The notes under the pieces: model-generated
Seen by the model: the letters and a program-made list of their open reading frames with translations, nothing else
Database searches by the model: none
What the model was told of the DNA's origin: nothing
Translations under genes and position numbers: made by a program
Assembly (NCBI GenBank): GCA_032718475.1
Contig: JAUCBJ010001183.1
Coordinates: forward strand, 1-64,000
Origin: Nemertoderma westbladi
Taxonomy: Eukaryota; Xenacoelomorpha; Nemertodermatida; Nemertodermatidae
Reading direction: 5' to 3'
Length of the DNA: 64,000 nt
Shown here: one piece after another, positions 7,346-20,200 of the stretch
Position numbering within the stretch: the stretch's first letter is position 1
Layout of the letters: each line of letters starts with the position of its first letter

Positions 7346-8340
7346 GGTCGAGCGAACTCGTACAGTGGAAATGAGATCCTTCCAGGCTTCCCGATTCTCC
7401 ATAGTTGTCGCAATTTCGTTTCTGACAAGTTCAGTATCCCTTTCAAGTTGATCTACAGTATATATGTTATGGCCGGTCGTCGACGACTACGCTTTCCATT
7501 GGTTGGTTGCCAGAAAGGTAGATCTGGTATGACCTCGTCTTTACTTCGCCAGCAGTAGTGCCCACTGAATCTTAATCTGCGTTCACGGAGGGTGGTTGAT
7601 ACAGGTGGTATTGTACCATAAAGCTCGGCGTTTGTCATGTGTTGTCTCCAGCTGATGTTTAGGACCACCCTTAGTAGTCTTGTGTAGCAACCATCAATTC
7701 GTTCAACAAGTGATTTACTCAGTGTCCAGGTCTCACCCCCGTATAAAAATACACTTTCCACTGTGGGTCTAAATAACTTAGTCTTCATGTGTCTGGAGAG
7801 ATCTGATTTCCAGATGGTATCCTTTTTTGATAGAGCTTCCCAAGCCTTTGCTTTCCTAACTTCTAAGTCATTTTTGCTACTCTCTATCCATGATCCAAGG
7901 TACTGGAAGTCGCTGACCTTCCTTAGTTGATTATTATCAATGGTTATCAAGTTTCCATCAACATTAAAGGTCATGAATTCGGTCTTGGTAGCATTTATAT
8001 GCAATCCAACCTCATTAGCAGCCCTCTCCACTTTATTTAGTAGAAGCTGTGCATCTGCTAGCGTATTCGAGAGCAGGGCGATGTCATCCGCAAAGTCGGT
8101 GTCTGTGACTGTAGTTGCCGGATATCTACTACTTCTGCGTTCTTGAAGTATGAATCCCAGATCTTTACCGTCCTCATTGCGTAATCCAGCAAAATTACAA
8201 ATAGTAATGGTGCTAATGTGCCACCTTGCAGTACGCCAGCCAGGAATGAGATAAACTCAGTTTCACCATCTGGTGAGAGTACCTGCGCTTCTGTGTCACA
8301 ATATAACAATCCTATGCCAGCAACAATTAATTCTATACAA
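7343..8340 (-). pseudogene. RTE-like non-LTR retrotransposon reverse transcriptase, 5'-truncated
   Basis: The C-terminal half of a non-LTR reverse transcriptase reads across three frames. In order are GVLQGGTLAP (normally QGDTLAP) and LDYAM, then, after a frame change near 8170-8180, the intact catalytic box FADDIALLS at 8070-8100. Next come KTEFMTFN, FQYLGSW, VLLYG-type FLYGGETWTL, and RERRLRFSGH. A second frame change near 7455-7465 leads to the final segment DQLERDTELV and the stop at 7343. The sequence breaks off near 8340, so endonuclease and N-terminal RT are missing. The assignment to the RTE or RTEX group is from recalled family resemblance. Confidence 0.75.
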
Positions 8341-9261
8341 ATTCTGGCTCACCCAGCAAGGAGGAGGGAGATGAAACTATCTGTTTCAAATTTCATGGAA
8401 TCTCATTAAGATTTGTAGATAAATTGGGGGGTGGGGGGGGGGGGGGGCGCATATAAGACCCTATATTCCAGGATATGGTGTATATTACGCAAGTCGTTTT
8501 ACAATTCTGTTTTATTACCATAGCAACGGCATTGGATTTCTGGAATTTGTTAATGAGTCAAACTAATGACTACTGTGTGCGATAATCATAAAGAGGTTCC
8601 ATTAAAAATCATAAATCCGTTCACGATTTAGAGCACAATATCTTTTTAGTCCCATGGAGTCTCCATTGGATTAGTCTCCATGGAAACTTTGGGCCTTTCC
8701 CGTGGGCCTTTCCCGTGGGCCAGTTACCGAGTCATACAAGTCCGCATTAGAAAATTTTAAACTCAATGTCATTAATGATACGTTACGAACGTGCAGTTAA
8801 GGCATTTTCAGACTTTCTTAGTTCTGCCAAGACAAAAGACCATTTTCAATGGTCTTTAAAGTAAAGTAAATAGTTGAAGATGATAGAAAACGTCAACCCA
8901 ATAAATTAGGTATCACATAAACTGAATTTTTTTTGTATTTAAATATACTGTACTAACTATGTAGTATGGTTGATTTTATATTTACTAATGTGCCATAAAC
9001 ATTTAATGAATGCAATAATTGTGATTTTTATAAAATAGAATCTGCAGTGCAAGATAAAATTGGAATGCTCCTTTTTTATGATTGTGGTCAGTGCAGCTGC
9101 TGGACAGCATATGCCTACTTGCTCTAATATATGATATAATCAATGTAGTTTTGTTTGGAAAGATATCATGCAGCATATCATTTGAAAGATAATTGCAAAT
9201 TAAATATTAATACTGCACCGTATTCGGGCGCATCGCGAGAAGCATATCGATCGCGCAATAT
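8341..9261. other. AT-rich spacer before the satellite, no gene
   Basis: No coding region is supported. It holds a G-rich tract (8426-8447), an 8-bp inverted repeat CCATGGAG/CTCCATGG around 8653-8684, and a tandem copy of GGGCCTTTCCCGT at about 8691-8717. There is also a tight hairpin at 8837-8859 (AAAGACCATT, 3-base loop, AATGGTCTTT). The last 40 bases before the array are unusually CpG-rich for this region. Confidence 0.5.
8837..8859. repeat. Perfect 10-bp hairpin with 3-base loop
   Basis: AAAGACCATT and AATGGTCTTT pair completely around TTC. Just upstream, CTGCCAAGACAA is the reverse complement of a 12-mer inside the diverged repeat near 4881, so both may belong to one dispersed family. 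No transcript or terminator role can be shown. Confidence 0.5.
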
Positions 9262-11400
9262 CAAAACTTAGAGTGCTGTGTGAACCCGGTAGATGAGTAG
9301 TAGAGTGCTGTGTGAACCCGGTAGATGAGTAGTAGAGTAAACAAAACTTAGAGTGCTGTGTGAACCCGGTAGATGAGTAGTAGAGTGCTGTGTGAACCCG
9401 GTAGATGAGTAGTAGAGTAAACAAAACTTAGAGTGCTGTGTGAACCCGGTAGATGAGTAGTAGAGTAAACAAAACTTAGAGTGCTGTGTGAACCCGGTAG
9501 ATGAGTAGTAGAGTAAACAAAACTTTGAGTGCTGTGTGAACCCGGTAGATGAGTAGTAGAGTAAACAAAACTTAGAGTGCTGTGTGAACCCGGTAGATGA
9601 GTAGTAGAGTAAACACAACTTTGAGTGCTGAGTGAACCCGGTAGATGAGTAGTAGAGTAAACAAAACTTAGAGTGCTGAGTGAACCCGGTAGATGAGTAG
9701 TAGAGTAAACAAAACTTAGAGTGCTGTGTGAACCCGGTAGAGGAGTAGTAGAGTAAACAAAACTTAGAGTGCTGTGTGAACCCGGTAGATGAGTAGTAGA
9801 GTAAACAAAACTTAGAGTGCTGTGTGAACCCGGTAGATGAGTAGTAGAGTAAACAAAACTTAGAGTGCTGTGTGAACCCGGTAGATGAGTAGTAGAGTAA
9901 ACAAAACTTTGAGTGCTGTGTGAACCCGGTAGATGAGTAGTAGAGTAAACAAAACTTAGAGTGCTGTGTGAACCCGGTAGATGAGTAGTAGAGTAAACAA
10001 AACTTAGAGTGCTGTGTGAACCCGGTAGATGAGTAGTAGAGTAAACAAAACTTAGAGTGCTGTGTGAACCCGGTAGATGAGTAGTAGAGTGCTGTGTGAA
10101 CCCGGTAGATGAGCAGGAAAGTAAACAAAAGTTAGAGTGCTGTGTGAACCCGGTAGATGAGTAGTAGAGTGCTGTGTGAACCCGGTAGATGAGTAGTAGA
10201 GTAAACAAAAGTTAGAGTGCTGTGTGAACCCGGTAGATGAGTAGTAGAGTAAACAAAACTTAGAGTGCTGTGTGAACCCGGTAGATGAGCAGGAAAGTAA
10301 ACAAAAGTTAGAGTGCTGTGTGAACCCGGTAGATGAGTAGTAGAGTAAACAAAACTTAGAGTGCTGTGTGAACCCGGTAGATGAGTAGTAGAGTAAACAA
10401 AAGTTAGAGTGCTGTGTGAACCCGGTAGATGAGTAGTAGAGTAAACAAAACTTAGAGTGCTGTGTGAACCCGGTAGATGAGCAGGAAAGTAAACAAAAGT
10501 TAGAGTGCTGTGTGAACCCGGTAGATGAGTAGTAGAGTAAACAAAACTTAGAGTGCTGTGTGAACCCGGTAGATGAGTAGTAGAGTAAACAAAACTTAGA
10601 CTGCTGTGTGAACCCGGTAGATGAGTAGTAGAGTAAACAAAACTTAGAGTGCTGTGTGAACCCGGTAGATGAGTAGTAGAGTGCTGTGTGAACCCGGTAG
10701 ATGAGCAGGAAAGTAAACAAAAGTTAGAGTGCTGTGTGAACCCGGTAGATGAGTAGTAGAGTGCTGTGTGAACCCGGTAGATGAGTAGTAGAGTAAACAA
10801 AAGTTAGAGTGCTGTGTGAAACCGGTAGATGAGTAGTAGAGTAAACAAAACTTAGAGTGCTGTGTGAACCCGGTAGATGAGCAGGAAAGTAAACAAAAGT
10901 TAGAGTGCTATGTGAACCCGGTAGATGAGTAGTAGAGTAAACAAAACTTAGAGTGCTGTATGAACCCGGTAGATGAGTAGTAGAGTGCTGTGTGAACCCG
11001 ATAGATGAGTAGTAGAGTAAACAAAACTTAGAGTGCTGTGTGAACCCGGTAGATGAGTAGTAGAGTAAACAAAACTTAGAGTGCTGTGTGAACCCGGTAG
11101 ATGAGTAGTAGAGTAAACAAAACTTTGAGTGCTGTGTGAACCCGGTAGATGAGTAGTAGAGTAAACAAAACTTAGAGTGCTGTGTGAACCCGGTAGATGA
11201 GCAGGAAAGTAAACAAAAGTTAGAGTGCTGTGTGAACCCGGTAGATGAGTAGTAGAGTAAACAAAACTTAGAGTGCTGTGTGAACCCGGTAGATGAGTAG
11301 TAGAGTAAACAAAACTTTGAGTACTGTGTGAACCCGATAGATGAGTAGTAGAGTGCTGTGTGAACCCGGTAGATGAGTAGTAGAGTAAACAAAACTTAGA
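9262..11400 (+). repeat. Left-edge domain rich in GAGCAGGAAAG monomers
   Basis: Here many monomers read GATGAGCAGGAAAG and then AAAAGTTAG, in place of GATGAGTAGTAGAG and AAAACTTAG. They often directly follow a 32-bp short monomer. Examples lie near 10110, 10284, 10467, 10704, 10877 and 11200. The variant reappears only sparsely (near 13450, 17828 and 20479) and is absent further right, so it marks the left part of the array. Confidence 0.75.
9271..9302 (+). repeat. 32-bp short monomer (type example)
   Basis: The first complete repeat of the array is a short form lacking the last 16 bp (GAGTAAACAAAACTTA) of the monomer. The deletion lies between two GAGT tetramers 16 bp apart, so slippage explains it. 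Short monomers lack the forkhead-type core. They recur at intervals across the array, often next to variant monomers. Confidence 0.85.
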
Positions 11401-14400
11401 GTGGTGTGTGAACCCGGTAGAGGAGTAGTAGAGTAAACAAAACTTAGAGTGCTGTGTGAACCCGGTAGATGAGTAGTAGAATAAACAAAACTTTGAGTGC
11501 TGTGTGAACCCGGTAGATGAGCAGTAGAGTAAACAAAACATAGAGTGCTGTGTGAACCCGGTAGATGAGTAGTAGAGTAAACAAAACTTAGAGTGCTGTG
11601 TGAACCCGGTAGATGAGTAGTAGAGTAAACAAAACTTAGAGTTCTGTGTGAACCCGGTAGCTGAGTAGTAGAGTAAACAAAACTTAGAGTGCTGTGTGAA
11701 CCCGGTAGATGAGTAGTAGAGTAAACAAAACTTAGAGTGCTGTGTGAACCCGGTAGATGAGTAGTAGAGTAAACAAAACTTAGAGTGCTGTGTGAACCCG
11801 GTAGATGAGTAGTAGAGTAAACAAAACTTAGAGTGCTGTGTGAACCCGGTAGATGAGTAGTAGAGTAAACAAAACTTAGAGTGCTGTGTGAACCCGGTAG
11901 ATGAGTAGTAGAGTAAACAAAACTTAGAGTGCTGTGTGAACCCGGTAGATGAGTAGTAGAGTAAACAAAACTTAGAGTGCTGTGTGAACCCGGTAGATGA
12001 GTAGTAGAGTAAACAAAACTTAGAGTGCTGTGTGAACCCGGTAGATGAGTAGTAGAGTAAACAAAACTTAGAGTGCTGTGTGAACCCGATAGATGAGTAG
12101 TAGAGTAAACAAAACTTAGAGTGCTGTGTGAACCCGGTAGATGAGTAGTAGAGTAAACAAAACGTAGAGTGCTGTGTGAACCCGGTAGATGAGTAGTAGA
12201 GTAAACAAAACGCTATGTGAACCTGGTAGATGAGTAGTAGAGTAAACAAAACTTAGAGTGCTGTGTGAACCCGGTAGATGAGTAGTAGAGTAAACAAAAC
12301 GTAGAGTGCTGTGTGAACCCGGTAGATGAGTAGTAGAGTAAACAAAACTTAGAGTGGTGTGTGAACCCGGTAGAGGAGTAGTAGAGTAAACAAAACTTAG
12401 AGTGCTGTGTGAACCCGGTAGATGAGTAGTAGAATAAACAAAACTTTGAGTGCTGTGTGAACCCGGTAGATGAGTAGTAGAGTAAACAAAACTTAGAGTG
12501 CTGTGTGAACCCGGTAGATGAGTAGTAGAGTAAACAAAACTTAGAGTGCTGTGTGAACCCGGTAGATGAGTAGTAGAGTAAACAAAACTTAGAGTGGTGT
12601 GTGAACCCGGTAGAGGAGTAGTAGAGTAAACAAAACTTAGAGTGCTGTGTGAACCCGGTAGATGAGTAGTAGAATAAACAAAACTTTGAGTGCTGTGTGA
12701 ACCCGGTAGCTGAGTAGTAGAGTAAACAAAAATTAGAGTGCTGTGTGAACCCGGTAGATGAGTAGTAGAGTAAACAAAACTTAGAGTGCTGTGTGAACCC
12801 GGTAGATGAGTAGTAGAGTAAACAAAACTTAGAGTGCTGTGTGAACCCGATATATGAGTAGTAGAGTAAACAAAACTTAGAGTGCTGTGTGAACCCGGTA
12901 GATGAGTAGTAGAGTAAACAAAACTTAGAGTGCTGTGTGAACCCGATAGATGAGTAGTAGAGTAAACAAAACTTAGAGTGCTGTGTGAACCCGGTAGATG
13001 AGTAGTAGAGTAAACAAAACGTAGAGTGCTGTGTGAACCCGGTAGATAAGTAGTAGAGTAAACAAAACGCTATGTGAACCTGGTAGATGAGTAGTAGAGT
13101 AAACAAAACTTAGAGTGCTGTGTGAACCCGGTAGATGAGTAGTAGAGTAAACAAAACGCAGAGTGCTGTGTGAACCCGGTAGATGAGTAGTAGAGTAAAC
13201 AAAACGCTATGTGAACCTGGTAGATGAGTAGTAGAGTAAACAAAACTTTGAGTGCTGTGTGAACCCGGTAGATGAGTAGTAGAGTAAACAAAACTTAGAG
13301 TGCTGTGTGAACCCGGTAGATGAGTAGTAGAGTAAACACAACTTAGAGTGCTATGTGAACCCGGTAGCTGAGTAGTAGAGTAAACAAAACGTAGAGTGCT
13401 GTGTGAACCCGGTAGATGAGTAGTAGAGTGCTGTGTGAACCCGGTAGATGAGCAGGAAAGTAAACAAAAGTTAGAGTGCTGTGTGAACCCGGTAGATGAG
13501 TAGTAAAGTGCTGTGTGAACCCGGTAGATGAGTAGTAGAGTAAACAAAACTTAGAGTGCTGTATGAACCCGGTAGATGAGTAGTAGAGTAAACAAAACTT
13601 AGAGTGCTATGTGAACCCGGTAGATGAGTAGTAGAGTAAACAAAACTTAGAGTGCTGTGTGAACCCGGTAGATGAGTAGTAGAGTAAACAAAACTTTGAG
13701 TGCTGTGTGAACCCGGTAGATGAGTAGTAGAGTAAACAAAACTTAGAGTGCTGTGTGAACCCGGTAGATGAGTAGTAGAGTAAACAAAACTTAGAGTGCT
13801 GTGTGAACCCGGTAGATGAGTAGTAGAGTAAACAAAACTTAGAGTGCTGTGTGAACCCGGTAGAGGAGTAGTAGAGTAAACAATACTTAGAGTGCTGTGT
13901 GAACCCGGTAGCTGAGTAGTAGAGTAAACAAAACTTTGAGTGCTGTGTGAACCTGGTAGAGGAGTAGTAGAGTAAACAAAACTTAGAGTGCTGTGTGAAC
14001 CCGGTAGAGGAGTAGTAGAGTAAACAAAACTTAGAGTGCTGTGTGAACCCGGTAGAGGAGTAGTAGAGTAAACAATACTTAGAGTGCTGTGTGAACCCGG
14101 TAGATGAGTAGTAGAGTGCTGTGTGAACCCGGTAGATGAGTAGTAGAGTAAACAAAACTTTGAGTGCTGTGTGAACCCGGTAGATGAGTAGTAGAGTAAA
14201 CAAAACTTAGAGTGCTGTGTGAACCCGGTAGATGAGTAGTAGAGTAAACAAAACTTAGAGTGCTGTGTGAACCCGGTAGATGAGTAGTAGAGTAAACAAA
14301 ACTTAGAGTGCTGTGTGAACCCGGTAGAGGAGTAGTAGAGTAAACAATACTTAGAGTGCTGTGTGAACCCGGTAGCTGAGTAGTAGAGTAAACAAAACTT

Positions 14401-15039
14401 TGAGTGCTGTGTGAACCCGGTAGAGGAGTAGTAGAGTAAACAAAACTTAGAGTGCTGTGTGAACCCGGTAGAGGAGTAGTAGAGTAAACAAAACTTGGAG
14501 TGCTGTGTGAACCCGGTAGAGGAGTAGTAGAGTAAACAAAACTTAGAGTGCTGTGTGAACCCGGTAGATGAGTAGTAGAGTAAACAAAACTTAGAGTGCT
14601 GTGTGAACCCGGTAGATGAGTAGTAGAGTAAACAAAACCTAGAGTGCTGTGTGAACCCGGTAGAGGTGTAGTAGAGTAAACAAAACTTAGAGTGCTGTGT
14701 GAACCCGGTAGCTGAGTAGTAGAGTAAACAAAACTTTGAGTGCTGTGTGAACCCGGTAGAGGAGTAGTAGAGTAAACAAAACTTAGAGTGCTGTGTGAAC
14801 CCGGTAGATGAGTAGTAGAGTAAACAAAACTTAGAGTGCTGTGTGAACCCGGTAGAGGAGTAGTAGAGTAAACAAAACTTAGAGTGCTGTGTGAACCCGG
14901 TAGATGAGTAGTAGAGTAAACAAAACTTAGAGTGCTGTGTGAACCCGGTAGAGGAGTAGTAGACTAAACAAAACTTAGAGTGCTGTGTGAACCCGGTAGA
15001 GGAGTAGTAGAGTAAACAAAACTTAGAGTGCTGTGTGAA

Positions 15040-16980
15040 CCCGGTAGATGAGTAGTAGAGTAAACAAAACTTAGAGTGCTGTGTGAACCCGGTAGATGAG
15101 TAGTAGAATAAACAAAACTTTGAGTGCTGTGTGAACCCGGTAGATGAGTAGTAGAGTAAACAAAACTTAGAGTGCTGTGTGAACCCGGTAGATGAGTAGT
15201 AGAGTAAACAAAACGCTATGTGAACCTGGAAGATGAGTAGTAGAGTAAACAAAACTTAGAGTGGTGTGTGAACCCGGTAGATGAGTAGTAGAGTAAACAA
15301 AACTTAGAGTGCTGTGTGAACCCGGTAGATGAGTAGTAGAGTAAACAAAACTTAGAGTTCTGTGTGAACCCGGTAGATGAGTAGTAGAGTGCTGTGTGAA
15401 CCCGGTAGATGAGTAGTAGAATAAACAAAACTTTGAGTGCTGTGTGAACCCGGTAGATGAGTAGTAGAGTAAACAAAACTTAGAGTGCTGTGTGAACCCG
15501 GTAGATGAGTAGTAGAGTAAACAAAACGCTATGTGAACCTGGAAGATGAGTAGTAGAGTAAACAAAACTTAGAGTGGTGTGTGAACCCGGTAGATGAGTA
15601 GTAGAGTAAACAAAACTTAGAGTGCTGTGTGAACCCGGTAGAGGAGTAGTAGAGTAAACAAAACTTAGAGTGCTGTGTGAACCCGGTAGATGAGTAGTAG
15701 AATAAACAAAACTTTGAGTGCTGTGTGAACCCGGTAGATGAGTAGTAGAGTAAACAAAACTTAGAGTGCTGTGTGAACCCGGTAGATGAGTAGTAGAGTA
15801 AACAAAACGCTATGTGAACCTGGAAGATGAGTAGTAGAGTAAACAAAACTTAGAGTGGTGTGTGAACCCGGTAGAGGAGTAGTAGAGTAAACAAAACTTA
15901 GAGTGCTGTGTGAACCCGGTAGATGAGTAGTAGAGTAAACAAAACTTAGAGTGCTGTGTGAACCCGGTAGAGGAGTAGTAGAGTAAACAAAACTTAGAGT
16001 GCTGTGTGAACCCGGTAGATGAGTAGTAGAGTAAACAAAACTTAGAGTGCTGTGTGAACCCGGTAGATGAGTAGTAGAATAAACAAAACTTTGAGTGCTG
16101 TGTGAACCCGGTAGATGAGTAGTAGAGTAAACAAAACTTAGAGTGCTGTGTGAACCCGGTAGATGAGTAGTAGAGTAAACAAAACGCTATGTGAACCTGG
16201 AAGATGAGTAGTAGAGTAAACAAAACTTAGAGTGGTGTGTGAACCCGGTAGATGAGTAGTAGAGTAAACAAAACTTAGAGTGCTGTGTGAACCCGGTAGA
16301 TGAGTAGTAGAGTAAACAAAACTTAGAGTTCTGTGTGAACCCGGTAGATGAGTAGTAGAGTGCTGTGTGAACCCGGTAGATGAGTAGTAGAATAAACAAA
16401 ACTTTGAGTGCTGTGTGAACCCGGTAGATGAGTAGTAGAGTAAACAAAACTTAGAGTGCTGTGTGAACCCGGTAGATGAGTAGTAGAGTAAACAAAACGC
16501 TATGTGAACCTGGAAGATGAGTAGTAGAGTAAACAAAACTTAGAGTGGTGTGTGAACCCGGTAGATGAGTAGTAGAGTAAACAAAACTTAGAGTGCTATG
16601 TGAACCCGGTAGAGGAGTAGTAGAGTAAACAAAACTTAGAGTGCTGTGTGAACCCGGTAGATGAGTAGTAGAATAAACAAAACTTTGAGTGCTGTGTGAA
16701 CCCGGTAGATGAGTAGTAGAGTAAACAAAACTTAGAGTGCTGTGTGAACCCGGTAGATGAGTAGTAGAGTAAACAAAACGCTATGTGAACCTGGAAGATG
16801 AGTAGTAGAGTAAACAAAACTTAGAGTGGTGTGTGAACCCGGTAGAGGAGTAGTAGAGTAAACAAAACTTAGAGTGCTGTGTGAACCCGGTAGATGAGTA
16901 GTAGAGTAAAGAAAACTTAGAGTGCAGTGTGAACCCGGTAGAGAAGTAGTAGAGTAAACAAAACTTAGAGTGCTGTGTGA
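15040..16980 (+). repeat. Higher-order repeat, 971-bp offset (two copies)
   Basis: A 41-bp variant monomer (GCTATGTGAACCTGG followed by AAGATG) occurs near 15213, 15525 and 15806, and again near 16184, 16496 and 16777. The spacings of 313 and 281 bp are repeated and the offset is 971 bp. The intervening monomers match, with only isolated differences such as CTATGTG at about 16596. Confidence 0.8.
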
Positions 16981-17289
16981 ACCCGGTAGATGAGTAGTAG
17001 AGTAAACAAAACTTAGAGTTCTGTGTGAACCCGGTAGATGAGTAGTAGAGTAAACAAAACTGTGAGTGCTGTGTGAACCCGGTAGATGAGTAGTAGAGTA
17101 AACAAAACTTAGAGTGCTGTGTGAACCCGGTAGATGAGTAGTAGAATAAACAAAACTTTGAGTGCTGTGTGAACCCGGTAGATGAGTAGTAGAGTAAACA
17201 AAACTTAGAGTGCTGTGTGAACCCGGTAGATGAGTAGTAGAGTAAACAAAACGCTATGTGAACCCGGTAGATGAGTAGTAGAGTAAACA

Positions 17290-20200
17290 AAACTTAGAGT
17301 GCTGTGTGAACCCGGTAGATGAGTAGTAGAGTAAACAAAACTTAGAGTTCTGTGTGAACCCGGTAGCTGAGTAGTACAGTAAACAAAACTTAGAGTGCTG
17401 TGTGAACCCGGTAGATGAGTAGTAGAGCAAACAAAACTTTGAGTGCTGTGTGAACCCGGTAGATGAATAGTAAAGTAAACAAAACTTAGAGTGCTGTGTG
17501 AACCCGGTAGATGAGTAGTAGAGTAAACAAAACTTAGAGTGCTATGTGAACCCGGTAGATGAGTAGTAGAGTAAACAAAACGCTATGTGAACCTGGTAGA
17601 TGAGTAGTACAGTAAACAAAACTTAGAGTGGTGTGTGAACCCGGTAGATGAGTAGTAGAGTAAACAAAACTTAGAGTGCTGTGTGAACCCGGTAGATGAG
17701 TAGTAGAGCAAACAAAACTTTGAGTGCTGTGTGAACCCGGTAGATGAATAGTAAAGTAAACAAAACGTAGAGTGCTGTGTGAACCCGGTAGATGAGTAGT
17801 AGAGTGCTGTGTGAACCCGGTAGATGAGCAGGAAAGTAAACAAAAGTTAGAGTGCTGTGTGAACCCGGTAGATGAGTAGTAGAGTGCTGTGTGAACCCGG
17901 TAGATGAGTAGTAGAGTAAACAAAACTTAGAGTGCTGTGTGAACCCGGTAGATGAGTAGTAGAGTAAACAAAACTTAGAGTGCTATGTGAACCCGGTAGA
18001 TGAGTAGTAGAGTAAACAAAACTTTGAGTGCTGTGTGAACCCGGTAGATGAGTAGTAGAGTAAACAAAACTTAGAGTGCTGTGTGAACCCGGTAGATGAG
18101 TAGTAGAGTAAACAAAACTTAGAGTGCTGTGTGAACCCGGTAGAGGAGTAGTAGAGTAAACAATACTTAGAGTGCTGTGTGAACCCGGTAGCTGAGTAGT
18201 AGAGTAAACAAAACTTTGAGTGCTGTGTGAACCCGGTAGAGGAGTAGTAGAGTAAACAAAACTTAGAGTGCTGTGTGAACCCGGTAGAGGAGTAGTAGAG
18301 TAAACAAAACTTAGAGTGCTGTGTGAACCCGGTAGAGGAGTAGTAGAGTAAACAATACTTAGAGTGCTGTGTGAACCCGGTAGATGAGTAGTAGAGTGCT
18401 GTGTGAAGCCGGTAGATGAGTAGTAGAGTAAACAAAACTTTGAGTGCTGTGTGAACCCGGTAGATGAGTAGTAGAGTAAACAAAACTTAGAGTGCTGTGT
18501 GAACCCGGTAGATGAGTAGTAGAGTAAACAAAACTTAGAGTGCTGTGTGAACCCGGTAGATGAGTAGTAGAGTAAACAAAACTTAGAGTGCTGTGTGAAC
18601 CCGGTAGAGGAGTAGTAGAGTAAACAATACTTAGAGTGCTGTGTGAACCCGGTAGCTGAGTAGTAGAGTAAACAAAACTTTGAGTGCTGTGTGAACCCGG
18701 TAGAGGAGTAGTAGAGTAAACAAAACTTAGAGTGCTGTGTGAACCCGGTAGAGGAGTAGTAGAGTAAACAAAACTTGGAGTGCTGTGTGAACCCGGTAGA
18801 GGAGTAGTAGAGTAAACAAAACTTAGAGTGCTGTGTGAACCCGGTAGATGAGTAGTAGAGTAAACAAAACTTAGAGTGCTGTGTGAACCCGGTAGATGAG
18901 TAGTAGAGTAAACAAAACTTAGAGTGCTGTGTGAACCCGGTAGAGGAGTAGTAGAGTAAACAAAACTTAGAGTGCTGTGTGAACCCGGTAGCTGAGTAGT
19001 AGAGTAAACAAAACTTTGAGTGCTGTGTGAACCCGGTAGAGGAGTAGTAGAGTAAACAAAACTTAGAGTGCTGTGTGAACCCGGTAGATGAGTAGTAGAG
19101 TAAACAAAACTTAGAGTGCTGTGTGAACCCGGTAGAGGAGTAGTAGAGTAAACAAAACTTAGAGTGCTGTGTGAACCCGGTAGATGAGTAGTAGAGTAAA
19201 CAAAACTTAGAGTGCTGTGTGAACCCGGTAGAGGAGTAGTAGACTAAACAAAACTTAGATTGCTGTGTGAACTCGGTAGAGGAGTAGTAGAGTAAACAAA
19301 ACTTAGAGTGCTGTGTGAACCCGGTAGATGAGTAGTAGAGTAAACAAAACTTAGAGTGCTGTGTGAACCCGGTAGATGAGTAGTAGAATAAACAAAACTT
19401 TGAGTGCTGTGTGAACCCGGTAGATGAGTAGTAGAGTAAACAAAACTTAGAGTGCTGTGTGAACCCGGTAGATGAGTAGTAGAGTAAACAAAACGCTATG
19501 TGAACCTGGAAGATGAGTAGTAGAGTAAACAAAACTTAGAGTGGTGTGTGAACCCGGTAGATGAGTAGTAGAGTAAACAAAACTTAGAGTGCTGTGTGAA
19601 CCCGGTAGATGAGTAGTAGAGTAAACAAAACTTAGAGTTCTGTGTGAACCCGGTAGATGAGTAGTAGAGTGCTGTGTGAACCCGGTAGATGAGTAGTAGA
19701 ATAAACAAAACTTTGAGTGCTGTGTGAACCCGGTAGATGAGTAGTAGAGTAAACAAAACTTAGAGTGCTGTGTGAACCCGGTAGATGAGTAGTAGAGTAA
19801 ACAAAACGCTATGTGAACCTGGAAGATGAGTAGTAGAGTAAACAAAACTTAGAGTGGTGTGTGAACCCAGTAGATGAGTAGTAGAGTAAACAAAACTTAG
19901 AGTGCTGTGTGAACCCGGTAGATGAGTAGTAGAGTAAACAAAACTTAGAGTGCTGTGTGAACCCGGTAGATGAGTAGTAGAGTAAACAAAACTTAGAGTT
20001 CTGTGTGAACCCGGTAGCTGAGTAGTACAGTAAACAAAACTTAGAGTGCTGTGTGAACCCGGTAGATGAGTAGTAGAGCAAACAAAACTTTGAGTGCTGT
20101 GTGAACCCGGTAGATGAATAGTAAAGTAAACAAAACTTAGAGTGCTGTGTGAACCCGGTAGATGAGTAGTAGAGTAAACAAAACTTAGAGTGCTATGTGA

